A stretch of DNA of 64,000 bases, from assembly GCA_014898415.1 (NCBI GenBank), contig RCTD01000014.1, forward strand, positions 124,001-188,000. Direction: 5' to 3'. Both the position numbers and the translations under genes were made by a program. This DNA is from Stromatinia cepivora. Lineage: Eukaryota > Ascomycota > Leotiomycetes > Helotiales > Sclerotiniaceae. The notes beneath the pieces were generated by a model. It did no database searches. It saw only the letters and a program-made list of their open reading frames with translations, and was not told the origin of the DNA. Every line of letters starts with the position of its first letter. Position 1 is the stretch's first letter. Shown piece by piece: positions 36,538 to 49,292 of the stretch.

Positions 36538-38783
36538 ATGCGTTACTCTTTCTTTCTTTCGGTGCTTCTGCCCATCACATTCGCTCAATATCCACCTATT
36601 TCAAATCTTACTAGAATAACTTCCCCAGTCGATGGGAATATCACCATTTCTTATAAAACACCACCAACAGGCACCTGCCAAACGGTTTTCGATTCTCAAG
36701 AACAATATACAGGTTGGGTTAATATACCGGGGAGCTATGCGACGAATACATTCTTTTGGTTTATCTCTGCGAGAGATCCCACGGATCAACTTACTATATG
36801 GTTAAATGGCGGACCAGGCTCCAGCTCAATGATTGGACTTTTCAACGAAAATGGTCCTTGTGAGGTTATCAATGTGGCCCAGGGAAAGTTCGCGACAGAG
36901 GCTAGGGATTGGGGTTGGGACAGAGGGTCTAATATGCTATATATTGATCAGGTATGCAGCATTTTGAGTTCACCTCTATCTTTTGATCATTTCAACGCGC
37001 ACTTCTCGGGGGCATCTCGTGCCTGTTGGGATATCTGGTCTCGATTGGAGCACAGAGCCATTAGTTACATTCTGTAGCTATGGTACGCTCTGAACTGTCT
37101 ACGAGAGCGTTGATTAAGCACTGTTGTTCTGTTCATGCATGTGCCACATCCAGTTCTCTAAGCTGACGTATACACCCGCAGCCGAATCAAGTCGGATTTT
37201 CATACGATACGCCTACTAATTGCTCCCTCGACCTTCTTACAACCGATCTATATACTCCACAGCAAACCCTTCCGAACTCGCAGCCCGCGGATACGTTTTT
37301 AAATGGAACATTTAGCTCTTTGAATGTGAACAATACAGCCAATACTACTGAGATAGCGGGAATAGCTATATGGCACATGCTCCAAGGATTTCTTGGAGCA
37401 TTTCCACAGTATGCTCCGAATAATAGTTCTGCTATGAATATTCATTTGTTCGCGGAGAGTTATGGTGGAAAATATGGCCCAGCTTTTGCAACCCTCTGGG
37501 AAGAGCAGAATGCGAAGCGCGCAAATGGCACCCTGTCCCAAAGCAAAACCATTGATATTAAACTCAAATCACTTGGAATAATTAATGGTTGCGTGGATGA
37601 CCTAATTCAAGCCCCTTACTACCCCGACTTTGCAGTCAATAATACCTTCGGTCTCAGTGCTATCAACCCCACAAGGGCGAAATTGGCGACTGCAAACTTC
37701 TATGCTTCCGGAGGCTGCAAGGATCTGATTACTCAATGTCGAACCGCCGTGGAAAACCAGGATCCTGCAAATAAGGGCAATGTTTCAAGTGTTAACAGTG
37801 CTTGTTCCAATGCGTATAACAGTTGTGTAACGAATGTGATGGAACCATATTATGACGCTGGAAGGAGTGTTTACGATATTTCTCATAATTTACCTGATTC
37901 ATTTCCACCTAGTACATACCTCGAATACCTCAATTCGGCCGATTTTCAATCTGCTATTGGTTCGCCAGTCAATTACACCGAGACAAATTTTCAAGTCGTT
38001 TCTGCTTTCACATCCACCGGAGACTACGAGCGCAAATCTTACATACCAGAAATAGCTGCACTTGTGAAATCTGGGATTCATGTTGGATTGATGTATGGGG
38101 ATCGTGATTACATTTGCAATTGGTTTGGTGGTGAAGCCATATCTTTGGCTGTTGCAAAACAGGCTTCTTCCGAATATGCCTTGAAGTTCCCGGCTGCTGG
38201 CTACGCTCCCATCATAACTAATACTTCTTATATTGGTGGCGTTGTGCGGCAGTTTGGCAATCTCTCCTTCAGTCGCATTTACGATGCAGGTCACAGTATC
38301 CCAGCCTACCAACCCGAGACCGCCTTCCAGGTCTTTGCCCGAATCATAATGGGCACCTCTGTTTCAACGGGGGAAACGATTGACTCATCAGTGTACAATA
38401 CCACTGGTCCTCTCAATGCCACCCATACCACAAGTCTCCCAGCATCCCCCACAAATACATGCTATATCCGCAGCATTCCTGAAACATGCACGGAAGAGGA
38501 GAGGGATATGATCATCGCCGGAAAGGGTGCGATTATCGATGGAGTACTTTATAGTGATTCCTCGGATTACAGTGCTCCTACGAGTACAGTAACAGTATCA
38601 GGCTCAGGAAGTGCTAGAACTGCATCAGTCACAACTACTACAGAAATCCTCACGGGTCTTTTTACCGCCACTGCAACACCCAGTCCTAGAAGATCTTTTG
38701 CGGTTCCAATGGCAAAAATAGATTTTGCCGTTTTGGTATCATCCATATTTGGCGCATTAGGACTTTCGTATTCCTTCATCTGA
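36538..38783 (+). CDS. secreted serine carboxypeptidase (S10), GPI-anchor-like C-terminus
   Basis: Two exons (36538..36951, 37182..38783) give 671 aa across a 230-bp phase-0 intron with a GCTGAC branch site. Signal peptide at residues 1-16 (MRYSFFLSVLLPITFA). S10 landmarks: LTIWLNGGPGSSSM (oxyanion region), nucleophile Ser at about 231 in AESYGGKYGP, Asp at about 446 in YGDRDYICNW and His at about 508 in DAGHSIPAYQP. Many NxT/S sites. After the catalytic domain comes a Ser/Thr-rich stalk (TSTVTVSGSGSARTASVTTTT) and a hydrophobic end (VLVSSIFGALGLSYSFI) typical of GPI anchoring. This is the layout of carboxypeptidase S1-type fungal enzymes, which release C-terminal residues from peptides outside the cell or at the wall. 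The intron is longer than usual for this window. Confidence 0.93.
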
Positions 38784-40638
38784 GCATTATATATATGCGG
38801 GGACCGGCATTTGGATGACTACATGTTTGATTTTCTCTCGTCCTTGTGAGACAACTACACTATACTATACTTCTGGAAGATTCACAAGCAACATCGAACC
38901 TGAATTACATAGTAACCATAATCAGTATTAGCATCAGCATCGACAACGGGCATGGATATTGGGAAAAGGGGCACCAAATTCGCGTCTTAACTCAACGGCG
39001 CAACAACAATCACATTGCATCGACAATATATCGAATAGTTCGTCGAGCCCCTGGAAATGACGTTATCGTAGCCAACATGGCGTTTACAAAACTTTTACTT
39101 CTATACTCCCACTTTTAAACCCAATCAGTTGCATGGATGCAACCGAAAACCATTGCGACTATATACAGAACACTACAGTAGATGGGATTTAAGAGAAGCA
39201 AAATCAGATCAGACTCTTATCTCTCCAGGGGTGTTTTGATTCATTAGCTTTAGAAATACTATACTGCATGAATTGTATCCTTGGCATATTTTGTGATGAA
39301 TGACTGGCTGACGGGCCGGTTGGATGGCTGGATGAACGAATAGATAGATGCATGGCAATATACCCTGCCTGTGATATCTGAAATTTCAGGCAGGCGTTTA
39401 CTTTCTCAATTTGTCTTGATCTTGGGGACTTGGCTGGCCGGCTGGTTTGGAATGGTTTGGAATGGATTCGAGGGAATGGATTTAGGGTTGATGAAGAAGG
39501 AATAGGGAAAGGAATGAAAATGAAATGGATATTTACTAAAGATCGTGGACTCGCTCGTGGTGAGGATCTCAGATCTGATATATGAGAACGAGAAGTAGAA
39601 AGAGAAACAGAAACAGAAAGAGAAAGAGAAAGGGGGTCGATTATGAGGGAAAGATAGGGAGGCGAGAAAGAAAGGAAGGGAAAGTTGATAAATTAGGGAT
39701 ATTGTGTGTGGAATGAGATGAAATGAAAATGAGATGGTTGAATACAGTAGTGTAGTACAATATACTCGGGTAGAAAGAGGTTTATTCATGGAAAGAAAAA
39801 TGAAGTTGATATTGATATTGATCTCGAAATTTATTTGAAAGGAGGATGTGGAGTGAGTGTACCTCTAATCTTCAAAGGTATATATACACACACAACATTT
39901 TCGATTAGCTACATACGATACAGCACACCAAATCAAATCGAATCAAATCAACAAAGTCAATGATAAGAAGTCCTAGCTCATTCATCTACGTTTCTTTATT
40001 ATTTACTATTATGCCACGGTATCATGCACGTGTATGCAGGTATGTATCTCTCTATCTCTCTTTCTCTCCCCATCTCAGGATACTTTCTTCAATACCCAGC
40101 AAATCTAGATATCTATGCGATTCCTCAAATCTGCATCTGTATCTAATTCTCCAGCTCCGCAGCTCTGTAGCTACATCAATATCTCCATTTCCTAACAATT
40201 GTTTGTGAACAACCCCTGTAACAAGATTAAAGAAACTAAAAGTGGTGTAAAAAACAGAAAAGAATACCAACATGCCATCTTAATTTACCATTGCTCGTAA
40301 TTCATTGTAAATTCATCCCTCCATCCATCCAGACCCCTTTGAGAACGCCATGGTGATAGGGTATCTAACTCGACGAGAGTGAAGCAAAAAAACAAGAAAA
40401 TAAAAGCAAACCATATTTTCCCCAACTCAGCGTACGTGAACATTCCATCCCATCCCATCCCATCCCAAAGTTTCGCCTTGTTTTGATTCCTGCTCGCTAT
40501 GCCAATTCGTGCAAAGAAAGAGAGAGGACCAGCTAAATCGTAATCATGAGCTTCCCAAGACGCCTCATAACTATTATACATTCATTTCGAAAAAGCAATC
40601 GAGCACGTATGAGAGTTAAAGGAGAATTCTCAATTGCT
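38784..40638. other. convergent intergenic region
   Basis: Between the 3' ends of the carboxypeptidase (+) and Uls1-like (-) genes. Contains GA-rich stretches (about 39,590-39,700) whose minus-strand translation (FSFSFCFCFSFYF) is low complexity. CATCC runs near 40,310 and 40,440. No gene supported. Confidence 0.5.
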
Positions 40639-43600
40639 TCAGACACCGAAAAGAAAAGCCAATTGCCTCTCATCCAGTCTCCCAACTGTCTTCATAGCAC
40701 CCTCATCGAGTGCAGACTCCACCAACTCCTTCTTCTGCTTTTGCAACGCCATAATACGATCTTCAACTGTATCCTTTATCAAAATTCGATGGACCTGAAC
40801 CGATTTCATTTGCCCAATGCGATAAGCACGGTCTACTGCTTGCATTTCAATGAATGGATTCCAGAAAGGGTCGAGGATAATAACTCGAGATGCGGCGACA
40901 AGATTGAGCCCCGCGTTACCGGCTTTGAGAGAAATGAGCATGATATTACAATCTGGTTTGTTCGTGAATTGTTTGATTGCATCGTCTCGGCGTTTTGCAT
41001 TTATGCTACCATCGTAGCGCTCGCATTTCCACCCCTTTTCTCCAATAGGCACCTGAAGAAGATCGAGAAAGGTTACAAATTGACTAAAAATGATTGTCTT
41101 CTCGCCTTCTGTTTGAAATTTCTCGAGAAGTTCCACGCATTTATCGACTTTGGCTGACGATTGCCAATTCTTTCGAAGATATCTCATGTACTTCTTGTGG
41201 CCTGCAATAGATCTGGATGCCTCTTTCTTCATCATGGCAATCGAAAGATGCTGCTTCTGCTTTTCGACCTTTTTACCTTTACCATTATTCCTCTTCTCCT
41301 TGTTCTTAGATTTGGTTTTGGACTCCGACTTCGGCTTGGATTTGAGAACCTCTAATTCAAGATCATCAATTCCATCGTCACCTTGCTCAGCCTCATCATC
41401 CTCGATATCATCAGGGACAATGAAACCGTCCAAGTTGCCATTTTCGTCAACATCATCAGGTATGGTATCGACATCAGAGTCGGTGTCGCTGTCACTATCG
41501 GTACTATCATCACTAAGGTCACTGACGTCGTCGACATCCTCTTCTCCCTCGAGCTTAGCCGTTGGCATATGTGCCTTCTTGAAAGTTCTGTAGTCGATGA
41601 GATTTGCCATGTCAAGCTTTCCACGACAACTTGGACATTTGACTGTGGCGCGACCTTCATCATTGCCTTGCGCTTCCTGCTTCGCCTTCTCGGATATCAA
41701 CATCAAGCAATCGTGACAATTATCATGTCCACAAGGTATGATGATACTGGGATTTGGAGTTGCATCGTAGCATATATTGCACTTGAGATGTTAGCTAAGT
41801 CATTTCAAAATGTATACCAATCAACTTACTTCGAACCCATCTGCAGCAAGTAGCCTCGATACTACATCTGGTTCGAGGGCTAAGGCACGTTCAATCATCT
41901 GACCCTCTGTGAGCTCTGCCGAGCCAGCTGCTGCTGCTTCAAAATCGATAATCAAATGAGGGTGGCAACAACATTGTCTAAGGCGAAGTAGCAGGACAAG
42001 GATATTCGAGTAATTCTTCCCAACCGTTCCAGCCTTTCTGTACTTATTGAATTGAAGCTGGGTCTTATCCCTGAGAGATTCGTAGAACTCCCACTCATCT
42101 TTACTAAAAACAACGTGATCAATTTGTTCGACTTTTGGTGGCAAGACGATAATAGGTTTCCCATCAATCTCAGATTTCTTCGTCCGTCGGAGAAGAATAG
42201 CCTTCAAAACACCTTGTAAGCGTTGCATAGTTTTCTGAATATGTTTATCTGAGTGACTTCCCTTCGAGAGACAGCCGAAATCCTATCACTGTTAACAAAA
42301 TACTCCAGTTTGCGAACCAGGTCTTATACGTACTTGGACAAAGGAGGACCAATTGTTGTAAGGTCGGATGCGCAAAAACTTAATCAACGAATAAAGTTCC
42401 GTAATGTTGTTCATCATCGGTGTACCGGTAAGGCAAAACCTAGTCAGGGCTTTTAATCTACATGCCGAAGACGCTGCTTTGGTGCTTTTGTTCTTGATGC
42501 ATTGTGCTTCGTCGAGGATCACACGATAGAATCTGCTCTTCGGACCCAAAAATGGGAAGTCTTTGGCCATTTGTTTCGCGTCTGGATCGACAATTCCTTT
42601 CTCTTTGCAGTCTTCCTCGAACTTCAAAAGGCGACTATATTCCGCACCCAGAGTCCCATAAGTTGTTAGGACCACATCATATTGTCGGAGTTCATCCCAA
42701 GTCGCTCTCTTGCTGTTTCCATGGGCCATGTAGACACTAGGTTTGTGTATTGGCAATGTCTTTGTATCTATTTCGCTACCCCATTGGCGGAGAAGCGCAA
42801 CGGGTGCAGCTATTAGTGTAGTCTAAATATTATCAGTGGATGGCCATAATATTTTGCCAAAAGACATACCTTGCAAGCACGGTCGGCTGATGGTCGTGAC
42901 AATATGAGTGACAAAGTACTGATTGTTTTGCCTAGGCCCATATCGTCTGCTAGAATACCTCCCCTGTTAGTACCCCCCTCCATTTGTTTTAACCATGTTA
43001 AAGCAATTTTTTGGTGCTCATACTAATTTCAAGTTAGCAAGAACTCCTAACAGAATCCAATGGATCTGAGTCTGGACTTACCAAGGGATATCTTAATCCT
43101 TCAGGGGTTCCCTCTCGGCTTTCCAGCGGAATTTCGATCTCAGCTTTAATGTTCTCCAACAAGTCTTTTATCTCTTTTTCTGTTTTTCTCGGATCGTTGA
43201 TGACGTGATCCATCTGGTCTGTCATCTCAGCGGTATATGAGGGCCGATTGGAAAGGCCAAAAACTGGTCCATAGTCTGAAAAATTGCCCACTTTACCGAC
43301 CGTGCCTTGTTCTAGGGAGTTGAGATTAGTTGTACCCATGCCATATTCTGGCAAAGAGTCGATGGTGAACGCCGAGCTTGCGCCATGCATACTGGTACAC
43401 GGATGCGCAGAATGCATACTTCCAGGGAATGATCCTGGAAAATCATTTCCTGGAAGGGAGTGCAATGGCTCATGAAGAGCCATTGTAGTATTAGGGTGAC
43501 CAAAGCCGTGCATGCCAGAGTTATCTGAACTGTTGAATGTGGTGGTTGAGGGTTTACTATTCATGGAGAATCCTGGCTGCGTAGTATTCATATCGTTGGG

Positions 43601-45252
43601 AGCATTCTGGGTTCCATGCCTCGCCCACGGGGGTAAAGGATCACTGCGCTCGCCTAGCCGACTTGTGTTATTCATTCCATTAACAGAGCTTGCTGCCCAG
43701 CCAGATAAGCCACGATTGTTTTCGTGTAGATAATTCTGCCGACTAGTGTTTGTGCGACTAAGAGCACTCTCTCCTAAAGCGCGGGTGTCCGGTGAATAAA
43801 TTGAACCTTGATGACTATAAGCGTTCGCTGTCTTCGAAGCTGTGGCTCTCTGTCGACCATTATCTTTAAATGCCGAAGGGTCAATAATTTCAAGCTCTGA
43901 ATCACTAGCGGAATCTTCAATATAGGCACCAGGGACCGTTGATGTTGGCATTGATGTAAAACTGGAGTTCGTGGCAGTAGGAGGTCCTTCTTGGTGTGTA
44001 CCTCTGGCACCACTAAAGCATGTGCTAGAGAATTCTAAAGATTGAGAGGAAGTTGATGTTTGTGGTTCGGCTTTAACAACGGGATTGAAAGCTTTTTTCC
44101 AAGGAAGACTTCTAGCTGAAGAACTGCTAGCATGGGAACCATAAGCATTTGACATGGCGGAGGGTTTAGCTGTCTGATTTTCGCGAGAGGTAGAAACTTG
44201 TGAGTGGACTCCTAACATTTTACTGGAAGCCGAAGGCTTCGAGCTAGTGATTGGGGTGCTTGAGACAAAATCATTTGAATTTGCAAGGCTACTAGCAAAC
44301 TCTGCATCTTTTCTCTCCTGCTGTAATCTTTGTTCTTCCTGCCTCTGGAGTATGGCGTAGGAAGGGTCAAAGATTATATCATCATCCCTAAAAGTTCAAT
44401 GTATTAGCATATACAATCTACTTCTTACATTAGATATAACGAAAAATCCATGAGTTTCATTGTTGACTAAGGAGCGAGGGACAGACATAGTGAGGTCAAA
44501 GTAGCCATCACCAATTGCAGTATATCCATACCCTGAGCTTCCCGAAGGAGTTGTTACACCTGTCGCAAAAGGACTCGGTGTTGTTCGACGAGATTTGATT
44601 TCTTCAAAAGGTACAAATGCATCTAGATGCTTGCTATGGCTGCGCTTTCGAGTAGGTAGGTCGACTCGAGTTGAACCGGAAAATTCAGCCATCGATGCTC
44701 CAGAACCGGGTGTCGAAGCTGTGGAGGATAATGACTCCATTGACTCGCCTTCTTCCTTGACTGTAGGGAAAGTTAACACTGAATGTCAAATTTACTTGAA
44801 AATGGAACATGGAAAAGCATAATATAATATGACAAGGTTTCCTCAATACTAATATAAGAAAATTTGGAGGCGGATGAAAAGGGTGAGTGAATTGGCCGCC
44901 ATAGCCTTGTCCAAAAAGTAAAGTAATCGGACGAAACGAACATACCATTACTTCCCCGCCCAAATGTGTTGTCCATTTTTGAATGACCTATACCAGAAGA
45001 AGGTCCATTCGAGTTATTATGCGGAATAGAAGGTACTCGGGTGTGTGTGGAGGAGGCGGCTTGAATGCTCGAGAGGTTTTTGAGTTGTTTTTGAAGATTG
45101 ATAATCTCAGCCTCAATTTCTGCTTTGCGCGATGATTGATCCTCTGCAGAATCGTCCAAGGAAATTAACAAAACTCTTTGGAAGCTTATTTCTTCATTGA
45201 TAGTTGCAATTGCATTGGAATGATCAGCAGCAGATGGAGGTTGTTGTGACAT
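40639..45252 (-). CDS. ULS1: Uls1/Ris1-like SNF2-family ATPase with RING finger
   Basis: Seven exons (complement of 44946..45252, 44487..44760, 43082..44387, 42870..43022, 42334..42822, 41830..42282 and 40639..41781) give 1374 aa. The first 600 residues are disordered (Ser/Thr/Asn-rich) with a SUMO-interaction-like core SELEIIDPS at about 357-365. Helicase lobe 1: GGILADDMGLGKT (about 650-662), DEAQ box (784-787) and TGTPMMNN. A C3HC4 RING lies between the lobes (995-1046: CNIC..PCGHDNCHDC..CPSC), followed by an acidic D/S stretch. Lobe 2: KTIIFSQF, SLKAGNAGLNL and QAVDRAYRIGQ (1308-1318). This order is that of the Rad5/Rad16/Uls1 group. The SUMO motif and lack of a HIRAN domain favour Uls1, a SUMO-targeted translocase/ubiquitin ligase acting on chromatin proteins. 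The exon 2-3 splice is uncertain (see findings). Confidence 0.87.
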
Positions 45253-47700
45253 GGTGAATGTGAGATGCCCTCTGTGCCGGGGAATTGCACCAAAAGGCTT
45301 TGAAAATTGTTGGTAGGTATCCTTCCTATGCGTTTACCCGCGGGACCATACGTGTTTCCACGTACGTTTTTTATAATATGTAATACAGCTTACAAATTAA
45401 AAGAACATTAGTTAAAGAACAAATAGGAAGTAGTAGGAGAAACAGAAGTGGAAGTGGGAGTAGAAGTGGAAGTAGAAGTGGAGGTAGAAGTAGAAGTAGA
45501 AGAAAAATGGTTGAAAAGATTGATGAGTTTAAGATGATACGCGTGTGAGTGTGAATATGAGATATGAACGCGTGCTAGGTAGTTAGGAAAGTTTAAGTGC
45601 CTAACTGTAGTTCATTCCCATTACTTCTTTGGGTTTAGTTCAAGTATTACCCCCGCTTAAAACGCAGGAACATTTCTTATCGATTAACAAGAGCCCACCC
45701 GAACTGCCAAATCAGTCTTGATAAGAAAGGTTTATTAAGGTTATTGTGGAGATGAAGGGAGATGAGGAGGGAGATTTGAGATCATTTGGGATTAGGTTGG
45801 TATTTCAACGTTCAAACTTATATCATATCATATCATATCATATCATATCATATCATATCATATCATATCATATCGATTCTATCACGCCGATGGTCTAAAT
45901 CGCACACCAAAATAAAATCCTAGATCAGCATCTACTTAATTAACCTTTAAGGAACAATTAGTTGTCAAATCTGAATGAGGTTAGGCATATTCAGCTTTGG
46001 TGTACCATTTATTTCGTCAATTGTATGGTTGCCATTGAAAAAAAGACAACGCTGCCTACTACCTATTATACAACTTCTACAAATGGGTGGCACAATACAT
46101 CCAAATTGGTCAAGATGTTACAATCCAAGACTTTAACGAATTCCCATACCTATTTCGTCCATTCAAAATTCCCGAGTCTATTTATTCTACGTTACAGTTC
46201 ATGGATTGGTCTCGCCCAGCTCCATTATGCAATTGCTCTTCCGCATTGTACAAAAGAGGGACAGCCTTATAGTTTCCATTCCGGGGTTTGCAATATAACA
46301 ACCAATCCCGGTGGCTCTACGATAGAGCTACTATTCAGGTATCCAGCTCGAGCCTTGATGGGGAATTGTGTCTAATCTTGTACTTCACATATACACATCT
46401 GCATAACCTTTCTCTCCCCAGATTCCCCTTCCTATAGTTTCATACACCGAGGAACTGTGTGCAGTCTTACAGTATCCTTTCCTTCCAACAAATCAGCTCT
46501 TTGACTTATCAGCTTTGTGCTTTACTGCAGGCCAAGTTACCACTGGGCTCCAGATATATTAACGGAGCCTCACGTCTCCCAATAACCACTATCAAGCCTT
46601 ACGCCTTTCAATCTCATTCGATATTGTATAGTACATACTAATTCGGTACATTCAGTCATCATGAAAATCCGACTGGCGGATCTTGAAGCTAAAATGTTAC
46701 ATTCAAAGAGAAGTAAGCCTACTCGGCAGGTGTACGGAGTGACCGTATGTCTATGAAGAGAGAATGGCTTTCAAGTCACTGCCCTTTTTTAAAGAATGAA
46801 CGTTTCTAAAATTGGGAGGATAAATATTTCAATCCGAACAATGACTCTTAAGGCAAGTATTGTTGACTCTCATCTGGAAAAGAACATTCGTCCTTCCTCG
46901 TGGTCAGCAATCAGATGAACTGAATGTTCGAATTCTAGGCCCCACCTGAATACATCATCACATTTTGGTATCACAAGAACAGGACACGAGAGAAAAGAGG
47001 CATACGACTTAAGAGTCAATGGACGAGCGACTCAAATATTTCACACTAGTTGTACCTAGATGGTAAATTATTTACTGTTGGATACATACAAAATCCTCAC
47101 CTAGGAAGGCAGCAAGCCCCATCTATGACTCTGATGCAATGTTATCGACAAATTGAAATTACAAGTAGGCTATGGTTTGTGGCTTATGTATGTAGAGAGG
47201 GGACATTTCACAACACCCCGGCGGCATGAGTAACCAACCATTGCACCTTTATACTCCACTACTCCATACCGTACAAGTTTCAAGTCTCAAATCAGTGTAA
47301 CGGATGGTCCGCTGCGGGAGTGCCCAGGTCGCGAGACCAACAAAAGCTTCATGAGTCTAATGAGAAGCTCAGCCTCTATTTTCTGTCTTCACTACCAACA
47401 TGCTATCAACTGAAACGCCTTTACTCACTGATGAAGGAATGATCATGCAAGAAGAAACTTAACAACTGTTCTTGTAGGATTTACCCACAATTCGAATAGG
47501 GAAATATCTTCAATGCATATGATGTTGGCGGCAATTATGTTCACCTAATTCGGTTTTCAAGCGCAGCCCCATTTGAGCCCACCAAATCAAAGATTCCACA
47601 CTTTGGTTGGAATATGAGTATTCTTCTATTTTAGATCTTTTTGGATTTGAACAACAACTGAAGGGCGGTTTGAAGGGCGGCTCACTAGACCTTTAAATCG
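45253..47700. other. intergenic with ATATC microsatellite
   Basis: Upstream of the Uls1-like gene. Contains AGAAGTGGAAGT purine runs (about 45,430-45,500) and the TATCA repeat listed separately. A plus-strand frame at 45962..46375 has no recognisable content. Confidence 0.4.
45821..45874. repeat. TATCA pentanucleotide microsatellite (about 11 copies)
   Basis: Perfect uninterrupted TATCA repeat of 54 bp. Likely length-polymorphic between strains. Confidence 0.95.
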
Positions 47701-47826
47701 ACCTTTTTGGCCAGGAACCAGAGCCGCCGCTGTCAATGACCAACAAACCCCAGCGAACAAAACTCTCTCTATGTGACTTCAACCTCCTATTTTATCTTTT
47801 TAACTTCATGACCTTTCTTCCCTTTT

Positions 47827-47889
47827 CATACTCTTCCCCTTCCCTTCTCATACTCTTCCCCTTCCCTTCTCATACTCTTCCCCTTCCCT
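47827..47889. repeat. 22-bp minisatellite, about 3 copies
   Basis: Unit begins CATACTCTTCCCCTTCCCTT. Copies start at 47827, 47849 and 47871 with essentially no divergence. Confidence 0.85.
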
Positions 47890-48776
47890 CATCGAACCAT
47901 ATTATATTACATATATTAGAAACTTGGGCTCAAACGATAATATTCAACCCAACATCTAAAGTCAAGGGATAACCTTACTCCACTCCATATTATACTTTCT
48001 TACCGACGACCTCTTATTATTTTATTCTTGAATTGTCATCACGATATCACGAGTTTATACGAATTTCCTTTCTATTTTTCTTCATCGAATCATTTACCCT
48101 ATACCCTACCTTATTTTTTCGATTTTACATCCCATCCCACTCAAAAAAGTATCAGCCAGTAGTGGTGGATATCTGCACAATTACATCAGACTTGAATTCG
48201 ACCGAGTAGCACTATCACGAAAATAATTCACGAAAGACCTTGATTATCCAGTCCAAGAATTCAAATACTTTAATCAACTTTTTTTTTTTTTTTTCATTCT
48301 TTTTCTTTCTTTATCAACCAATTAAATGAAATAGGAAATCTACAAGTTTCATATTTCATAAAACTGGAAAAGAGAGTGAGAGGGGAGTGAGAAGAGAGAG
48401 AAGAAGAGAAGAAAAGAGAAGAAGAAAAGAGAAAAGGGAAAGAGAAAAGAAAAAGGATACCTCATTCGATACCTTCACTTTTTCAACCTATGACAATAAA
48501 GTATTGACAACAAAATAATATCACGACTCCAATAGATTGGAATTCTCTCATATGCAGAATCCCCCACCAACAAATTTTCAGCTTTTGTATCGCTTCTACT
48601 GTTTTACGCTTCTAGATCACAAAGATTAAAGAAACTCAAGGAAAATCAAATAAGATCTTATAGCCGCTCCCCACCTTGAGTCTTACTCACCGGTAAAAAA
48701 AAAACCTTCACCATCCCATCCATCCAAGCTGGGCACCCACCTGGGCATCCACTGGGATTGTTTTACGAAGCTTAGC

Positions 48777-48939
48777 ACATTTACCACCCTTACCACATTT
48801 ACCACCCGCACATTTACCACCCTTAGCACTTTTACCACCCTTAGCACTTTTACCACCCTTACCACTTTTACCACTTTTACCACTTTTACCATCTTTTACC
48901 ACCTTTTACCACCTTTTACCACCTTTTACCACCTTACCA
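48777..48939. repeat. TTTACCAC-family minisatellite
   Basis: Units of the form TTTACCACCCTTAGCAC alternate with shorter TTTACCAC units, then end in about five copies of ACCTTTTACC. Two minus-strand frames (KSGKGGKSAKGG-type and VVKVVRVV-type) are open only because the repeat lacks stops. Confidence 0.85.
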
Positions 48940-49292
48940 TTTATTCACGAGCCAATTCCAGATACCCAAATCAGCCCAACCGAAGCAAGCCCCTCCAAGT
49001 AGCTCGTCATCCCATCTTTTCACTTCTATTACCTTCATTCACCATCATTGACACTATACAAAACCTGTCCATCTTCCAGCCTCGTTCTTTTTCTTCCTTC
49101 GAAATTCAGTTTTCTCTTACTTTGGTTTCTTCACTTTCATATCTACCAACAGTTACACCATTTACTGCGTAGATACTTTAAACTGTTTCATCTCCAACAA
49201 ACAAGAGTATATTTTCGAAATCACCAAATATTCCACCATTTCGAAATACAACAGAATCAACAAGAAGAATATCAACAAACAATTCAATAAAT

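Larger units (their letters stand above)
47701..49292 (+). other. long pyrimidine-rich upstream/leader region with minisatellites
   Basis: About 1.6 kb upstream of the RE/SP-rich gene is strongly pyrimidine-biased on the plus strand in many stretches, with a poly-T tract near 48,280 and purine runs near 48,380-48,460. No supported gene. It is probably promoter plus long 5' leader. Two minisatellites lie inside it (next entries). Confidence 0.5.

Noticed and set aside
39406..39789. 127-codon minus-strand frame rich in Phe/Ser (FSFSFCFCFSFYF)
   Set aside because: Product of GAAAGAGAAA purine runs. No domain and no believable start context.
43284..43733. Plus-strand frames opposite the N-terminal part of the Uls1-like gene
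   Set aside because: Antisense shadows of an intact coding exon.
48683..48902. Minus-strand frames with KSGKGGKSAKGG and VVKVVRVV repeats
   Set aside because: Both are translations of the TTTACCAC minisatellite in two different frames. No gene structure.
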